From Prosopocoilus inquinatus (Eukaryota; Arthropoda; Insecta; Coleoptera; Lucanidae), in assembly GCA_036172665.1 (NCBI GenBank), contig CM069872.1, forward strand, positions 38,860,101 to 38,924,100: a stretch of DNA of 64,000 nt, read 5' to 3'. The translations under genes and the position numbers were made by a program. This document shows, piece by piece, positions 1 to 11,132 of this stretch; the first letter of the stretch is position 1; every line of letters starts with the position of its first letter. The notes beneath the pieces were generated by a model. It had not been told where the DNA came from. It did no database searches and was given only the letters and a program-made list of their open reading frames with translations.

Positions 1-1
1 T

Positions 2-1156
2 CCACCGGGACATTTATTGACAAAATTAATAATATCTCAAGCACATGCTGAAAACTTACATTGCGGTTCCCAACAATTGTTATACATTTTACGACAAAAA
101 TATTGGCCCATATCTGCCAAAAATACAATACGACAAGTAATTCATAACTGTTTAATCTGCTATCGATATAAACCAAAACCATATAATCAACAAATGGGTC
201 ATTTACCAGCATATAGGTTAACACCATCACCTCCGTTTTATTTTTGCGGCGTTGATTATGCAGGACCTTTCCTAACACGAGATAGAAGGGCTCGGGGTTA
301 CAAAACTTATAAATCATATATTTGTTTATTTATCTGCATGAATACTCGAGCAATTCATATGGAAGTGGTCTCTGACTTGTCAAGTGTAGCATTTTTAGCA
401 TCCCTTCGGCGATTTATCGCACGCAGAGGGCAACCTCATACAATTTGTTCGGATAATGGTACCAATTTTGTCGGTGCAAATACCGAATTAAATCAATTAC
501 GCAAAACCATATCCAACGATAGTGTTAAGATCATAAACGAATTATCGAACGAGGGCAAGGCAATCGAGTGGAAATTTATACCACCAAGATCACCCCATTT
601 TGGAGGAATTGGGAAAGTCAAATAAAAATAGTAAAAATGCACCTGTCAAGGTTATTGGTCACACAATTCTTACATTCGAAGAATTTTCTACTCTACTTGC
701 TCAAGTAGAAGCCGTTGTTAATTCAAGACCCATTTCCCTTTGAGCACTGATCCAAATGACCTTTCTCCTTTAACTCCTGCTCATTTCTTGATCGGCCGTC
801 CGCTGACGTCGGCTCCTGATCAGGATTATATTACAACACCGGATAATAGACTGTCAGCCTTCCAACGAATGCAGAAAATCGTTCAGCAGTTTTGGAATCG
901 TTGGCAAATAGAATACATTCACACCTTACAACCTAGGAATAAATGGAAGAAGCAGAATTCGAGGCCTCTCAAGCAAGGTGACTTGGTGATATTAATTGAA
1001 GACAACAGTCCTCCAGCAACCTGGAAAATGGGTCGAATAACGAAATTGTGGCCAGGAAAGGATGGTTTAGTGCGTGTAGTGACAGTACTTACCGCTACCG
1101 GAACTTACAAGCGATCTGTAGCAAAGTTGTGTTTGTTGCCTATGGACTGTGATTAG
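2..1156 (+). pseudogene. BEL/Pao retrotransposon pol, integrase to C-terminal domain, frameshifted
   Basis: This is the 3' end of a BEL/Pao-type pol gene; the window starts inside it. The frame is open from base 2, so the first Met is not a true start. It begins with an H2C2 zinc-binding module (HAENLH, then CLIC) typical of retroelement integrases. The integrase core follows, with the first two acidic residues in CGVDYAGPF and CSDNGTNF. Near PPRSPHFGG (about base 580-605) the frame breaks and a stop follows at 623-625. The segment expected to carry the catalytic Glu is therefore lost. Coding-like sequence continues in another frame (about 639-737), then returns to the first frame at 740. From there LTPAHFLIGRPL and the following 120 residues match the DUF5641 domain found at the C-terminus of BEL/Pao pol. 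At least two indels make it non-functional. The family call is secure; the exact clade cannot be told. Confidence 0.9.
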
Positions 1157-1290
1157 TGTTGTAGCTTAAGGTCAATTATTGTTTATGAGTTTATATTGTA
1201 TTATTATTAATCTTAATTAGTTTCATGTGTCATTTAATTTAATTTATCGTTGATTTCAATTACTATTTCATTATTAAAGGACTAAAATCC

Positions 1291-1306
1291 TTCAAGGCGG
1301 GCGGCA
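1291..1306 (+). promoter_or_regulatory. Polypurine-tract-like motif before the LTR
   Basis: A purine/G-rich AAGGCGGGCGGCA segment lies directly before TGTTTAATAA. BEL/Pao elements commonly carry such a tract next to the 3' LTR, where it primes plus-strand DNA synthesis. The call rests on this position, downstream of the integrase, and on composition. Confidence 0.5.
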
Positions 1307-2137
1307 TGTTTAATAATTAACAAATATTCCAAAAACTAGCAAGTCATTATTTCTTTCTCGGTTCTTTAGTAAAACTAATAACAAACGTCCTAGAAAAATA
1401 TACAGTCCACTATTGCAAAAACGTCGTAAAGGTGCTGAACAATCAGATAACAGCCCGAGACGTCATTAAATTGGCTATAATTTTCTTGTACTTCACGAAC
1501 CAAAACCTCTTTCTGCTGAAAGTTAAAAATGTTTATAGCCAGTGTAGAAAGTACACTCGATAAATTTGTTACGTTAAAAACGTCAATTAACTAAATTATA
1601 GGATGTGTTCAATAAATTTATGAAAAGCAATTTCTCACATGCATCGTCTTATGCAAGCCGTAAATTTAATTATCGTTTAAAACGAGATGAACTTGCGTAA
1701 CGTTTTTTAAATTTATGAGACCATTTGCATAGATTTGTGTTTTATAAGTTAATTCACGTCAGATAAATTAAGTTCATCGATTAAGTTCGGTCGGGCGGGC
1801 TTTTTGTTTATAGCAGCGACGGCCTTCGGCTTCTTGCACGATTCTTTGAGAATAATAATATACAGCTGCAGCATCCTGAAAAGTATTAATAGTTTGTCGG
1901 TTTTTTTTTTTACGTTAGACTATTTACATATTTAATTAAGACGTTGAAACTTTTACTTGTTGGAATATTAAGCAATAGACCAGGCCGATAGGATTTTAGA
2001 AAACAACGAAATGTTGAAGCTATACCTCCTCTCATGTCAGGTGCTTTTGCTGTTGTTACGAATTTAAGGTTCGTTTTAATTTATTTTAAAATAAAGTACT
2101 CTATAAATGTAATAACTAATTTATTAACAACGTTACA
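1307..2137 (+). repeat. Probable 3' LTR of the BEL/Pao element
   Basis: The start is set by TGTT immediately after the polypurine-like tract. The end is uncertain. An AATAAA signal lies at 2090-2095, followed by candidate ends in ...TTAACA (2129) or ...GTTACA (2137), giving an LTR of about 0.83 kb. The 5' LTR lies outside the window, so the two LTRs and the target duplication cannot be compared. Confidence 0.4.
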
Positions 2138-5100
2138 CTAGCATCAATTTATTTCATGCGGACCATCAACTAATTTATTCTTGCAAAAGTCGAGCGATCA
2201 ATTAATTCGGATGCGAACTGTCGGTCTGTTTTTATTTCCTCAGTCGACTGTTTAAATATGTGGAGCTGGTTTTCGAAATTGTTCGATCTCGCGAAAGCTC
2301 TATCCCGTCTGGCGTCCATCTGTCTATCGAAGTGCCATCGCCGAAACAGACAAACGCAGACTAGAAGCTTCGAGTTTATGTCGCACCAGCTCTGACGCAT
2401 GTACGACTAATTCGTCACGCATTAGATCGTCGCATTATTGACATTTAATAAAACTGTAACGCGTTTTTTTTTCACACAGTTTCAGACTTGTGAAAGCCGT
2501 TGAATGATGCAATTAGTGTTTTATACAGCTCGACTGTGTATTTACACGTACAAAACTTGTAATTAACTAATGGCGTGAGGTATATTTAAGAAACGGTCAT
2601 AATTTTGTTGCAAGTTGTTGGTCACAATTTTATTGCAAGATTGCTGGTTATAATTTTGTACAGATCAGATAAATTCCTGAGAAAATAATTGTGCGAATGG
2701 ATTACTTGTTTTGTAAAGTGGAGAAACTTAATTTCGTTGTTCCTAGTAGACCTTTCAAATGAAGAAAACGAAGGCTTTGGATCAGTTTTCAATAAAAAGA
2801 AAACAAAATAGAATAAATGATCGAATAAAGGATAAACAAAAGTGTGAAAAGAAATATTAAGAAGTATTCTTTCTGTACTCTTTCTAGTAAGAAAAAGTAA
2901 AAAAATTAACAGGAAAATAAAGGATAAACAAAAGTGCGAAAAGAAATTTTAAACTCTTTCTAGTAAGAAAAAATAAAAAAAGTGTTAAAATTCAAGTTTA
3001 ACTTTGTGCTGACAAAAGTAAAATATTTAATTCGAAGTTCCTTCATTTAATTCTCCATCCCCCGTGACCTATTGGTTCTTACTGTACTTATCAGTTCTCT
3101 AAAATTTGGTTACGAAGTTGCAATAATCATGAAGAACTGTGAAATGTGAATGTTGTTCTATTTCAAATAAGAATGTTCAAAAAATAAGTACTCACAAGAA
3201 TAATATGCTTTAACATAATTTCAAAGACTTGTAGAATAATAAATTATGAATAAAACGAAATTTATCCTGAGATTGAAACGAAACTAGAAAGTATAATAAA
3301 TTAAAACTGGGACGATGATGAAAGGACATGTAATAGATGAAATTAAAGATAGTAACAGACATGGTTTTGACATTCACAAATAAAGAGAATAAGAGGCGAT
3401 TCTGAAAGACACTTGAATTGGGCCACTATAAAGATGGTATGTTCTTTCTGCACCGATTCTCAGATAATCTCACCTCACTTCTCCTCCATCGTTGAAATTA
3501 CGCGTTCCATTTACTTCGAAATGAGGAAGCACATGTGAGGAACTTGTCCCCCCCCCCCCTACCCCCCTCATCGATTTAAAGGAACCGCTAATCCTTCGTC
3601 AGTAATGACAATGAGTATTCGTCCTTCAGTAGTGGGTTACTTAACAAAATACTTAATGCTGCAAGGTTTTTTTTTGAAGAAATTAAAAATATTTCATATA
3701 ATTGAAAGAAATCCGTTTCAAACATCCTTAAATGACTCTTAACGCATTATTTACAGCCGTCATGTTTGAAACTTTGACATATCTTGACGTAAGAACTTCC
3801 TCAGTTTTTCCCTCAGTCGTTCCATTTAGACAAATTTTCATTAATTTTTTATGTGAACTGAACCATTCATCTCAACTAGCCTAAGCTCTGTTTATTTGTA
3901 AAAGGAACGCGACTTATAATGTCGAGTGATTTTAATAAAAATGCTTGAATTTGAACTTCTTTCTTCATATTAATTTGTGTAAGAGTTCTCTAATATTTTT
4001 TGGTCATTAAATTATAGTAGAATTATTTCACAGTCCTTGTAACTTACTACCTATTTTAGCGACCATGGATAAATCAATTTTTAAACGAACATTGTAATTT
4101 ATCGAGATTGCCTACAATAGAAACGAAAAGGGAACTCAAACAAAAGAAAATTTTGTTTTGTTTTGTGAAACCGAAATATTTTCAAGCTTGAACGAATTTT
4201 ATGCGAATTTTGCTTGCCGAGGATATTGTGAAATTACGAAAATAGTAAACTGAAAGTATCCTAAAATTTTATGAAAGTTAGTTTCACGTGCAGTATAAAT
4301 AATGAATTGTATAAGTCCAGTTAATAATTGCATTTCTAACACAAATGACGGTTGCCCTATTTGAACTAAAGGCATTCGGAGATTTCAATGCAACATTAAA
4401 GCACAAACCCCAATAAAGGGCGTTCAACAACAATTATTAGATATAAGCCTGGAAGCAATCATTTTTAACTCATTGTTATTTCAAATTCCAACAAAACATA
4501 AAATACGTAAACAAGAACTTAAGTTGTTGTTTGATAATCAATACTTGAGACGTTAATTCAACGATGTGAAGTGAAATCGATATTCATGTTTAATTCCACG
4601 ACCACCCAGGACTACAATAATTGTTAAACACCCATTAGAATAGATTCAATTTTTTTTTAATCTTAATAAGACGAATGTTAAGTCATCGTGCCTTGACTTA
4701 AAAAATAAACTTGTAATTTAAATAACTTCAAGAGACGTTGCATTACAAAGCCAAATATTGATCCAATGATAAAACATCGGCACGTGTAATATCGAGTGCA
4801 ATGTCTTAATAAATCAACTTCATACGTAACTACGTGCTAGATGTATGGTAGATAAAACGGATTAATTTAATAACCTTGCCATTTCATGGTGTCGATTTTT
4901 CTCTGTGCCATAAATTTACCACCGTTCGCATTCTTTAGTTTCCGATTAATAAAAACTAACTGTAACTTGCATAGACGTGGAGAACGAAGTGGTGTAAATG
5001 ACTCTGGCATTGTTGCATGTGCGTGAAAGTAATGATGCTGACCACTAACAAACTTGTTTGTCGTTGTGTAATCGCTTGTGGAATGTTTTCTGGTTTTGTG

Positions 5101-6258
5101 CTAGAACGAAACCGAGAAGAAGGGAAAGGTGTAAAAAATTTGGTCTTCCACATAAGCCGCTTAATGGCACATCTGAGTTAAGCTATTGGTTTCCTGTTTA
5201 AAAAAAAATTGTGTCGATTGTCTTGTAAGTAATAAGGCAGCGGTCGTAAAACTTGCTACACATAGCGTTGCACAAAAACATAGATTTTCATAGTCTCTCT
5301 CGGGCCCGACAAACACGCACACACCCACTGACCTATAAACAAACATAAAGCTGCTGCTGTCTCCATATACCCACCTCACAATACATAAAGCATATGCATT
5401 CGCTAACAGGCCGTTATAATAAATTAAGGTTGCGTGGACATTTACAGATAAACCGGTGGTTACATGTATAACCTACAAAAGGCTGGTATTTAGTGCGTTC
5501 CGATCCGAAATGCGATTACTTATGAATTAAACATAATGAATTATGGTCGTAAAATACACACCAACTCGTGAATTATTATCTTATTACCGGAGTAGGCAAG
5601 AACACATTCGATCATAATCACTTGATAAATTAATTGGGCCGGACTACTATTCTTGTCGTAATTATGTAATTTTATCCGTTGACTTTGTTTGCACAAGTTT
5701 TACATTAAATTAGCATACAATAATGCATGAAAATCGCTTTCAGTCAATATTGGTTTGGTGTTAAACAATGTTAAATTCTAATCAGAAGTACAAATATTGA
5801 TTCTGATTGAAGAACTATTTAGGATGTTAATTTTTATACGGTTTGTTTCTTGGTCTTTTCTGTTGGTGTTTTAGTCGTTGATTGTGTATGTTTAGTTATT
5901 TCCTTTAGTTATAATCCCAAAGTCTTTCAGTTCTGAATGCAACAATAAGTGTTCAGTTGGTTTTGATTTTTGCTGAAAAAATTCTAGAAAACGACATAAT
6001 ATTCTTAAATCAGTAATAATTAACGTTTGACGAATGACAGTTGCTAAATTCTTGTTAGGTTTTGGTTGGGTCAGTTGTCACTTTTGTAAGTAATTTCAGG
6101 TTTTATAGTTAGCTGATCTGATTTGATATTATTGTTCACAGTGATTTCTCAATAAGTTACTAGTTTAGAAATAATAAAATATAGTTTTCTGCTTCATAAA
6201 ATCGGCCGTGGTTGAAAAACAGACGAATCTGAGAGATTGTTTCCAACACCCATGGAGG
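2138..6258. other. Unassigned AT-rich DNA
   Basis: I see no convincing gene or mobile element here. The open frames at 2170-2400, 4956-5153 and 5161-5379 are short, start on arbitrary codons and have no recognisable motif. A 12-base C run lies at 3548-3559. A purine-rich passage occupies about 2810-3000, with an imperfect duplication of AAAGGATAAACAAAAGTG around 2830 and 2920. Confidence 0.5.
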
Positions 6259-6549
6259 TTAAGTAACTGGAGGAGTAACGATCGAGCAGAGAACGAGAAC
6301 GAGAACAGATTTTCGGACGTGCAGTCCGCTCTCTTGTATGGCAAAAACGAGCAACAGAGAACGTCGTTCATTATGCCATACTAAAATCCTACGACCGGAC
6401 AGGTTGTCAGTAACACAATACATATTATAGGGCACAGCGTCCTCCATATACTTAACCTTGATATCAAATACAGGGAACCTAGGTTTTTGGTTTACGTAAC
6501 GTAATCTACAGTACCACTTCGCGTTGATGTAATCCAGGGCCTGCTTCAC
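6259..6549 (-). CDS. Unidentified coding-like frame, possible exon or retrogene fragment
   Basis: The minus strand holds an open frame of about 96 codons beginning on GTG, so it is probably a fragment or an internal exon. The part from ALDYINAKWYCRLRYV through KPRFPVFDIKVKYMED, then AVPYNMYCVTDN and ILVWHNERRSLL, has the residue mix of a real globular protein. It is rich in Tyr, Trp and Cys and far from the Lys/Asn/Ile/Phe bias of chance frames nearby. The last 25 residues look random. A splice-donor-like AAG|GTTAAGT occurs inside (after FDIK), so the exon might end earlier. I do not recognise the family. No promoter or partner exon was identified. Confidence 0.3.
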   Translation of the reverse strand: MKQALDYINAKWYCRLRYVNQKPRFPVFDIKVKYMEDAVPYNMYCVTDNLSGRRILVWHNERRSLLLVFAIQESGLHVRKSVLVLVLCSIVTPPVT

Positions 6550-6989
6550 AATATTAAAATGTTAGAACCTTCTTCATAATCTTTTTATTTGAACACGTAT
6601 ATCACTTGCCAGTAAAACATGAGAACATGGAGAACAATTCTTCAAATTACTTATTTTATTTCATTTAGTTTAATATTTATGTGTGTTTAGGACTAAGTCA
6701 ATAAGATGGGGACAAGCTAACTGTTCTACAAGTGCAAGAAATTTTATTATTGTAATATTAAAATGATTTATAATATGATTTATAATAATAGATATTTCAT
6801 GAATAAACGAACTAAAATCGCATTTCAATTATTGTAGTTCAAGTTAAGGACCCTGCATTGATTTTGAAACTGGCAGGAAAATTCAAGTTATTCAGAACAT
6901 CTACTAAACTAACTAACTAAATTGTCTAACAAATTTCGTTTACAGGCTGCACAAAAGTATTCAATTAAAAACACAACAATATTTATACA

Positions 6990-7280
6990 AAAAAAATACC
7001 TTTAGGACTGATGTTCGTACTATTTAATGTTCGCTTTAAGGGTAGGCTTACTCCTCCTTTACATCGCACAGAATTATTCAAAAGTTCTTTTACTTGCCAA
7101 ATTGCATATGTATTAAATTCATTAGCTTTCTTTGTGAGAGACATGAACATCAATAGATTTAAATCTAAAATGAGGATCAAATTATTTCCGTGCGACAACA
7201 GTATCAATGAACCTTTAATTGTATTTCAGAATAAATTGTATATACCGTTTCGCGTTACTTTTTAAAATATTTTTAATATT
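6990..7280 (+). pseudogene. 3' fragment of a non-LTR retrotransposon reverse transcriptase
   Basis: A frame at about 7011-7265 encodes RLTPPLHRTELFKSSFT and later NINRFKSKMR. This matches the C-terminal end of the long RT frame at 23491-24691, which has LTLPLHRTAIFERSFSY and VNKFASHLF in the same order. Nucleotides also align (ACTGATGTTC followed by the PLHRT codons). Only the last 70-80 codons survive, as expected of a 5'-truncated copy, and the flanking frame is shifted. It belongs to the CR1/Jockey-like group in the broad sense. Confidence 0.65.
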
Positions 7281-7721
7281 CTGCCTTCGTAAGTAAATAC
7301 CTGTTCAACGTACTTGCATTTGCAATTATCTTCTGTTCATGATCTTTCGACATTCAGAGTGGGTCATGTTAAGGTGACATTTTTTTGTTGGTATCACTAA
7401 AAATATGGACGCCAGAAAATTGGCTAGAACTTATTAATTATTATTTCTGAATATCGAGCTCCCACTGGTAAATGTTATACTTTATTAATTTTCTTTTACC
7501 CGACGACAACAAAACATGATCTACTGGAATGCTAAAGATCGTGAATGACTTATTTATCCAGTTTTGCGCATGTGCTGTATTAGAACTACTGTAAACAAGG
7601 TTGGGAAAATCAGAGTACTAGAATTGCATAATCTGGCACAGCTGCCTCATAAATTTTCTCTAAAAAGTTAGTACTTCTTGCTTTACTTATTTAAATTTAT
7701 ATTGTAACGTTTTGTTATTTG
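7281..7721. other. No feature recognised
   Basis: AT-rich sequence between the RT tail and the solo LTR. No open frame longer than about 60 codons and no repeat structure was seen. Confidence 0.4.
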
Positions 7722-7725
7722 TTAT

Positions 7726-8109
7726 TGTTACGAATTCGGGGTTTGCAAACAGTGATCCTCGACTAATTTCAAATACTTTAATAAAGCACTAGTTTAACAC
7801 ATGTACAACACTTATTTTAATCAATTACACTTCAATATTTTATCGTCTGTACACTTAGCTTGGTAAATCTAAAACTGTTCAAATCGCGCGCCCTTCTCCC
7901 TTATATTTCAGTACGGTTGCTACTGAAAAAACAGAGAATATTCCGGACAGATGGGACAGATGGCGCAGCTTCTCGAAAACGCGTAACACTCGTTTTTCAA
8001 CTGCCAACCCGTGACAGAGTCGGTTGTCCAATAGATGGCGCCACCCGTCTGAACTTTATTAGATTATTATAATTGCATTAATGTAGGTTGTTTCTTCCAC
8101 AGACAAACA
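7726..8109 (-). mobile_element. Solo LTR, Gypsy-like, flanked by TTAT
   Basis: The 384-bp segment starts TGTTACGAATTCGGGG and ends ...GACAAACA on the plus strand, giving TGTT/AACA termini. It is flanked by the direct 4-bp repeat TTAT (7722-7725 and 8110-8113), and Gypsy-group elements make 4-bp duplications. Read on the minus strand it has LTR logic: a TATA-like ATATAAGGG early in the unit, AATAAA-like and ATTAAAG signals later, and an end in CCCCGAATTCGTAACA. No internal gag/pol sequence lies next to it, so it is a solo LTR produced by recombination. The 70-codon frame inside it (7860-8072) is not a gene. Confidence 0.7.
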
Positions 8110-8113
8110 TTAT

Positions 8114-8699
8114 AATTCAGAAATAAAATTCGAAAAATTGGACATTTTGTTACTTTTATCAATTTCAGGATTCTTTATATGACAGTTTATTATTATTTCA
8201 TTTAAAGTCAAATTGATAAGATCGTAGCGATTACTTCTCTTGGGTGAAATGTACTTTTTTAATAGGGTATGTTAAGTTTGGCTCGAAAGTCGCTACCGAG
8301 AATCGATAGAGCATCCCCAGTTTGACGAAAGAGGATAGTAATTCCTTTTGGCTTTAGGGTGGACGTATTAAGTTTTGGCCGATTGCTCCTCAATTATTCC
8401 TTCTAAACTTAATTGTGTAGTTTATATTCCTCATGCTATATTTAAGTAATGATAATTTCTTTATTTTACATGTCATAATTATATGAAAATGACATGACGT
8501 TAAGACGATAAGGGAGCAAAATCCTAAGGCGAGGTTCACTTATAAACGTGTTCAACCACTCAAACCTTACAGAGAAAAAAAAATAAGAGAATGAACCAAC
8601 CTTAAGGCCTACATTTAATTTAACCATCATTTTTTCTTGGGATTCACAAATTCTAAGTTATATCTTATTCCTTAATACAGTTCTCTCCTGTATTCAGCA
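8114..8699. other. No feature recognised
   Basis: AT-rich DNA with no open frame or repeat that I can support. Confidence 0.4.
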
Positions 8700-9245
8700 A
8701 ATATGTACTTGAAAAATTTTGATTACATGATTATTCGGCAGGATTGGCTGTTTTTTAAAGACACTCTTTTGTTGTAGGCCTTATATTTTCAAACAGATTT
8801 GTTCCATCATCAGAGGCTCTACGATGATACAAGATATGAGTTAGTGAAGCTTTATATGCCGCCTTATTTTCACTCTAGTGTGCTCCTTGATCTTTGTGCT
8901 TCCCTGAATTTCACATCCGCCATTGAGCTTAACCTACAAATTTTGTCCGTCCACTTTTATAATTGTTTTTAACACGTCTTAATCAACCATTCTATAAGTT
9001 TTCATGTAAAATATAATTATTTTAATGTGCAATTTTAATTGGAACTCTCAAGCTGTTGTAAGTAATAGTTAATTTGTTTGTAAAGCTTCACTAACTTGTG
9101 TCATCGTAGAGTCTCTGATGATGAAACAAATCTGTTTTGAAATATAAGGCGTACAAGAAAATAGTGTCTAAAAAAACCAGCCCAATCCTGCCGACTAACC
9201 CTATAATTAAAATTTTTCAAATTTTGTTTTTCAACAAGTACGGTA
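8700..9245. mobile_element. Fold-back repeat with two inverted hammerhead-like motifs
   Basis: Two arms of about 160 bases (roughly 8700-8862 and 9078-9245) are imperfect inverted copies around a spacer of about 215 bases. Shared blocks include TCGGCAGGATTGG, GGCCTTATATTTTC, CAGATTTGTT and AGTTAGTGAAGCTTTA. Each arm contains CTGATGA, a short hairpin and GAAA: minus strand 8774-8822, plus strand 9106-9154. In the left arm the flanks GTAGAGCCT and AGGCCTAC can pair with one bulged base. Such motifs are characteristic of the terminal repeats of Penelope-like retroelements. The fold-back arrangement is clear from the sequence; the family assignment is inference. Confidence 0.6.
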
Positions 9246-10853
9246 GATATACTTTCCAAAGTTTTCAAATATGTACTCTCATGCTCAATTAAAATAATAT
9301 CACTCGGTCCTCTTGGCAATTGAGAGGGTATGGCTGCGACATACTGTTTTAAATGCTTGTCGCTGAATGCTCATATCATAGGAATATCGTTTCTATTAAT
9401 TAATTAATGCCCCATATAATTATCTTCTTATCATGTGCTTTCAACCTAAATCAAACGTTCCTTAATAATTATTATGTAATGCGTTACATAATCAGCATCA
9501 ACTTTTTTTTAGTAAATATGGTTTTAATTTTTATTCTGAAAATGTTCCGTTCAAAAATGAGCTACTTTTGAATATCAAATGAAAATAAATTTCTCATTGC
9601 CGTAAATAGAAATAAAAAAAATTGTTTTAAGTAAAAGTGATAACTTGTTTAATAAATAATGGTTACTTGCAGTTCAGTAATTAATATGTCGGTGTGAATG
9701 TGTTATACGTGCTTAGAGTTCTAATAAATGTAAGTTCTGCCCTGATTAAGCGAGTTTCACTTCCAATCATGAAGAAATAATATTAGAATTACATTGCAAG
9801 AGAGACCTTTTGGATATGTTGATATCTTTACTGACATAAAAGCGGTTAAAATTAAGGTCATTTTAATAAGAAAATTAACGAAGAAGACTGTAATACATTA
9901 CAAGAAATTAATTTCCTTTTAACTGAGGCTAAACAAAATGCGTCTTTTTTTACACTTACGAAAACGCCTGAAAAAATTAGAAAGTCCATGATGTTTCTCA
10001 ATGTTTTACGCTGTATTTACCTACATCTCTTTATGATGTATAAAACTGGTCTTAGGAAATTGGTTTTGCTTCGGGTATTGTTTCCGAAAACATAAAAGTA
10101 GAAATTAGTTTTTTTTTTGCATCTGTAATTTTTGCCGTGCTATTAATCAACTTTTTCTAAGGTACTCATTATCTTATTATAATGTTTACTTTCGAACATT
10201 CCCATCACTGTTGTAGTGTTGGTCTTATTGAAATTCGTTGGCGATGAATCAAAGCCAAAAGTGTTTGTTGTTTATGGTGACGCGGAAGAAGAAAGATTTA
10301 CTTTAATGATTCCTGAAATATTATGATCTGTGTTTGAATTATTAATCTATTTATTAACATAATCTGTATACAGTACGTGACCCTTCAATCATTCATTGCA
10401 GTTTCATTGCCGTTGCATATTAAAATAAAGTGCAATAATGCTAATAGACAGACTGATTCCTTCCTTTTGCAAGAATTAATCATTAATCATCAAGAAAAAG
10501 TAATTGTTTTTCTATTAATACTGTTTAATAAACATTTGTTTTACCTTGTTTAAGGTAATTATTCTCAGAAGAAGAAAACATGAGTAATTAATGTTAAAAA
10601 TAAATAAGAGTAAGTGACTTCAATGATACGTTACAGCACAGATTTATTTTATTTTTGTTTTATGTCAACGAACGTAAAAGTATTTATGCAAAAAACCGCT
10701 TAGTCCGCACCAGTTAACTATTAATAACTTGGCCTTTCCAAAAAAGTTATTTGTTTACTGGGGTCTGACGGATCAGATTTAATTAAATAACAGTGGAGTC
10801 GGTGAACCGATTAATTCGAGCGGTCACTTATGAAGTGCTTTCAAGTCAAGTGA
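9246..10853. other. No feature recognised
   Basis: AT-rich DNA. The minus-strand frame at 9101-9319 overlaps the fold-back arm and is not supported as a gene. Confidence 0.4.
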
Positions 10854-11132
10854 CGCGAAAAACTTCTTAATCTTTGGAAAGATAATCTAAATGCCGACCT
10901 AGTTAATGAAGCAATGCTGTTCCACCTGGACCCAGACAACGTTAATGTGGGTGAACCGAAAGGAGAGCTGCGCGTTTCACCGTTGCTGTTACAGAATTTT
11001 ATGCAACTGATCTTTATCTTTTTAATAAACGCGACACCGTTTACCCTCACCGCGGTGTACGAGTATAATCCTTCTGCAGAGCTTTTTTCCGGTACGGTAC
11101 GACTATCAGATTTTTACAAGCAGACTAAGTAA
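10854..11132 (+). other. Coding-like open segment, unidentified
   Basis: From just after a TGA at 10851-10853, the plus strand is open for about 92 codons. The first half reads like real protein (KLLNLWKDNLNADLVNEAM, then HLDPDNVNVGEPKGELRV) and has a higher GC share than its surroundings. The second half is hydrophobic and less convincing. A splice-acceptor-like TGTTACAG lies inside at about 10996. The antisense frame is also open, which weakens the case. It could be an exon, a degraded element gene or chance. Confidence 0.2.

Noticed and set aside
7860..8072. 70-codon plus-strand frame
   Set aside because: It lies inside the solo LTR and has no domain.
9101..9319. 72-codon minus-strand frame
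   Set aside because: It mostly overlaps the right arm of the fold-back repeat and has no recognised domain.
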